64,000 bases of DNA from positions 5,399,047 to 5,463,046 of the forward strand of contig NC_087388.1 in assembly GCF_963675165.1 (NCBI RefSeq). The letters are read 5' to 3'. The stretch is from Halichondria panicea. Taxonomy: Eukaryota; Porifera; Demospongiae; Suberitida; Halichondriidae. The position numbers and the translations under genes are program-made. Shown here piece after piece: positions 62,788-64,000 of the stretch; position 1 is the stretch's first letter; the number at the start of each line of letters is the position of its first letter. The notes beneath the pieces were generated by a model, which was not told the DNA's origin, did not search any database, and saw nothing but the letters and a program-made list of their open reading frames with translations.

Positions 62788-63424
62788 CTTGGACTATTTA
62801 AAATACAGCTGAACTACGATGTCTGCATTATGTAATACAATTGCATTTGAGCTTTGTTTTTTAACTAATTAGATTTAGTTAAGTATTGACTTACATTCAG
62901 CTGCTGCATGATGACCACTTATATATTACTTAGTGCATGGGATAATTAGAATACTGCTACCTTTTTCTTATAGTGCCATGTACCCTAGCCAACTTTATAA
63001 TAGTTAAAAGCAATAATTATGTCTCACGGGCAGTTCACCTGAAATTTCAGATAACCTTTTTGTGAGTGCTGATTGGCTCCAAAGTTGGAATATGTAGCGA
63101 ATGGACACTCGTATTTTTTTTAGTCACACTAATTGTATACCAGGGTGTGGTCTAGTTACATTGCATGGCAAAATTATGTGCATGTACATGTACCAATGCA
63201 AAAACTTGAAGTTCAATTATCATTAAAATATTGCACTGTCAGCAATGAGTCATTATGACCTCATGGCCTAGAGTCAACCACATCTAATTACAAAACTATG
63301 TGATGATAATGACTTTCAGTGGGCTTGGTTAACCGTTTCACTTTGCTTGGCATATAATAACAGTGAAGTATCAATACTGCTAAGTTTGTATTAAGGTTAC
63401 CCTAATTGTCCAATGCTAGAATAG
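62788..63424. other. Spacer upstream of receptor 5
   Basis: Duplicate of the 3'-flank/spacer at 53139-53937 with small indels, ending in the same TTGTCCAATGCTAGAATAG leader before the ATG. No gene seen. Confidence 0.6.
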
Positions 63425-64000
63425 ATGGCTATATTAGTAACTCTCCTTGCTTTGTTTCTGCTGCAAGGAGCAGCTTATTCTCAATCACCCTCCTTTGATT
63501 TCATTTCAGCTGAAAATCTCGGACTGCAAGTGGACTCCACTGGGAGAACATTCCTTGCTGCAGACAACTACTTGTATAGACTGAATGCTCAGCTAATACA
63601 AGAGGAGAGAGTTTATCTAGGAGCTAATTTTTATGTCATTAATGAAGGACTTGCCCTGAGCTCTACTGGGATGTTGGTGGTGTGTTTAGAGGATCTCTCT
63701 TGCTCTGTCTACAATGCAAGCAACCTCAGTGCTGGTCCCATTAGGAGTGTCAGTAATGCTATAGCAGGAGATTTTTACTTCGGAGCAGCTTTGTTTATGT
63801 CAGGAGACGCTTTCTACACTGGAGCAATGACTGATGAAGGACAGAGAATGGTACTGCAACAATTCGGAGAGGGGTTCAATAGATCGTCCAACAACAACAA
63901 TCCATCAGACACGCGTAATGAACTGGTTTTTGGAATTAGTTCGTTTACGCGACAATTCTATGCATATGGTGGTTTTGTGAGTGGTGGATTTTCATATTAT
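63425..64000 (+). CDS. Receptor 5: first exon of another sema receptor kinase (runs off window)
   Basis: Open from the ATG at 63425 to the window end (192 codons). The signal peptide [20 protein letters not shown] is followed by a sema-type start ([50 protein letters not shown]). It is most like exon 1 of receptor 3 in the leader and spacer. Whether the rest of the gene carries PSI, IPT and kinase exons cannot be seen. Confidence 0.9.
   Translation, partial: MAILVTLLALFLLQGAAYSQSPSFDFISAENLGLQVDSTGRTFLAADNYLYRLNAQLIQEERVYLGANFYVINEGLALSSTGMLVVCLEDLSCSVYNASNLSAGPIRSVSNAIAGDFYFGAALFMSGDAFYTGAMTDEGQRMVLQQFGEGFNRSSNNNNPSDTRNELVFGISSFTRQFYAYGGFVSGGFSYY

Overview
The window looks like nuclear DNA from an early-branching animal, most likely a sponge. 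This is an inference from content, not a database match. It carries a many-intron inositol 1,4,5-trisphosphate (IP3) receptor gene, a tandem family of receptor tyrosine kinases with semaphorin/plexin-type ectodomains, an AT-rich background, abundant (CA)n tracts, and many short non-autonomous DNA transposons.

Left half (1-30.4 kb, + strand): one gene encodes an IP3 receptor Ca2+-release channel. I could place 52 consecutive coding exons from 397 to the stop at 30383. Together they keep a single open frame of 2755 residues, so only the first coding exon (about 30 residues) lies outside the window. Its 7-kb intron 4102-11090 hosts an independent gene on the opposite strand (10736 down to 6340, 8 exons, 1235 residues). 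That gene encodes a type II membrane protein: short cytoplasmic tail, one membrane span, a long coiled-coil stalk, six CCP/sushi modules and a large cysteine-ladder repeat domain. A TATA box lies just upstream of its start. Another IP3-receptor intron holds a tRNA-Pro(TGG) gene followed by a decayed partial copy.

Right half (31-64 kb, + strand): a head-to-tail array of related receptor genes. Receptors 2 (43660-53138) and 3 (53938-61276) each resolve into 24 exons with an uninterrupted frame (1598 and 1610 residues). The order is signal peptide, sema, PSI, IPT, PSI, IPT, PSI, several IPT, one membrane span, then a Met-like tyrosine kinase. The three-PSI ectodomain is that of a plexin, while the cytoplasmic part is a receptor tyrosine kinase. 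Receptor 1 (31106-40508) has the same exons, but an 815-bp insertion sits exactly at the donor site of its juxtamembrane exon 16 and brings in a stop. It probably makes a membrane-anchored receptor without kinase. A decayed fourth copy (61826-62787) keeps pieces of three exons. A fifth gene begins at 63425 and runs off the window.

Across the window the non-coding DNA is packed with transposon relics: a 331-bp TA-flanked MITE in two opposite copies, a TAGCCTCGA...CCAGGCCG inverted-repeat family with perfect 9-bp target duplications (Mutator-like), pogo/Tigger-like MITEs shared by receptors 1 and 2, a large ATCGAT foldback, and a repeat family that inserted into two of the receptor genes. Together the window holds a Ca2+-release channel and a diversifying receptor kinase family. 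The two may act in connected signalling, but nothing in the sequence shows that they are co-regulated.
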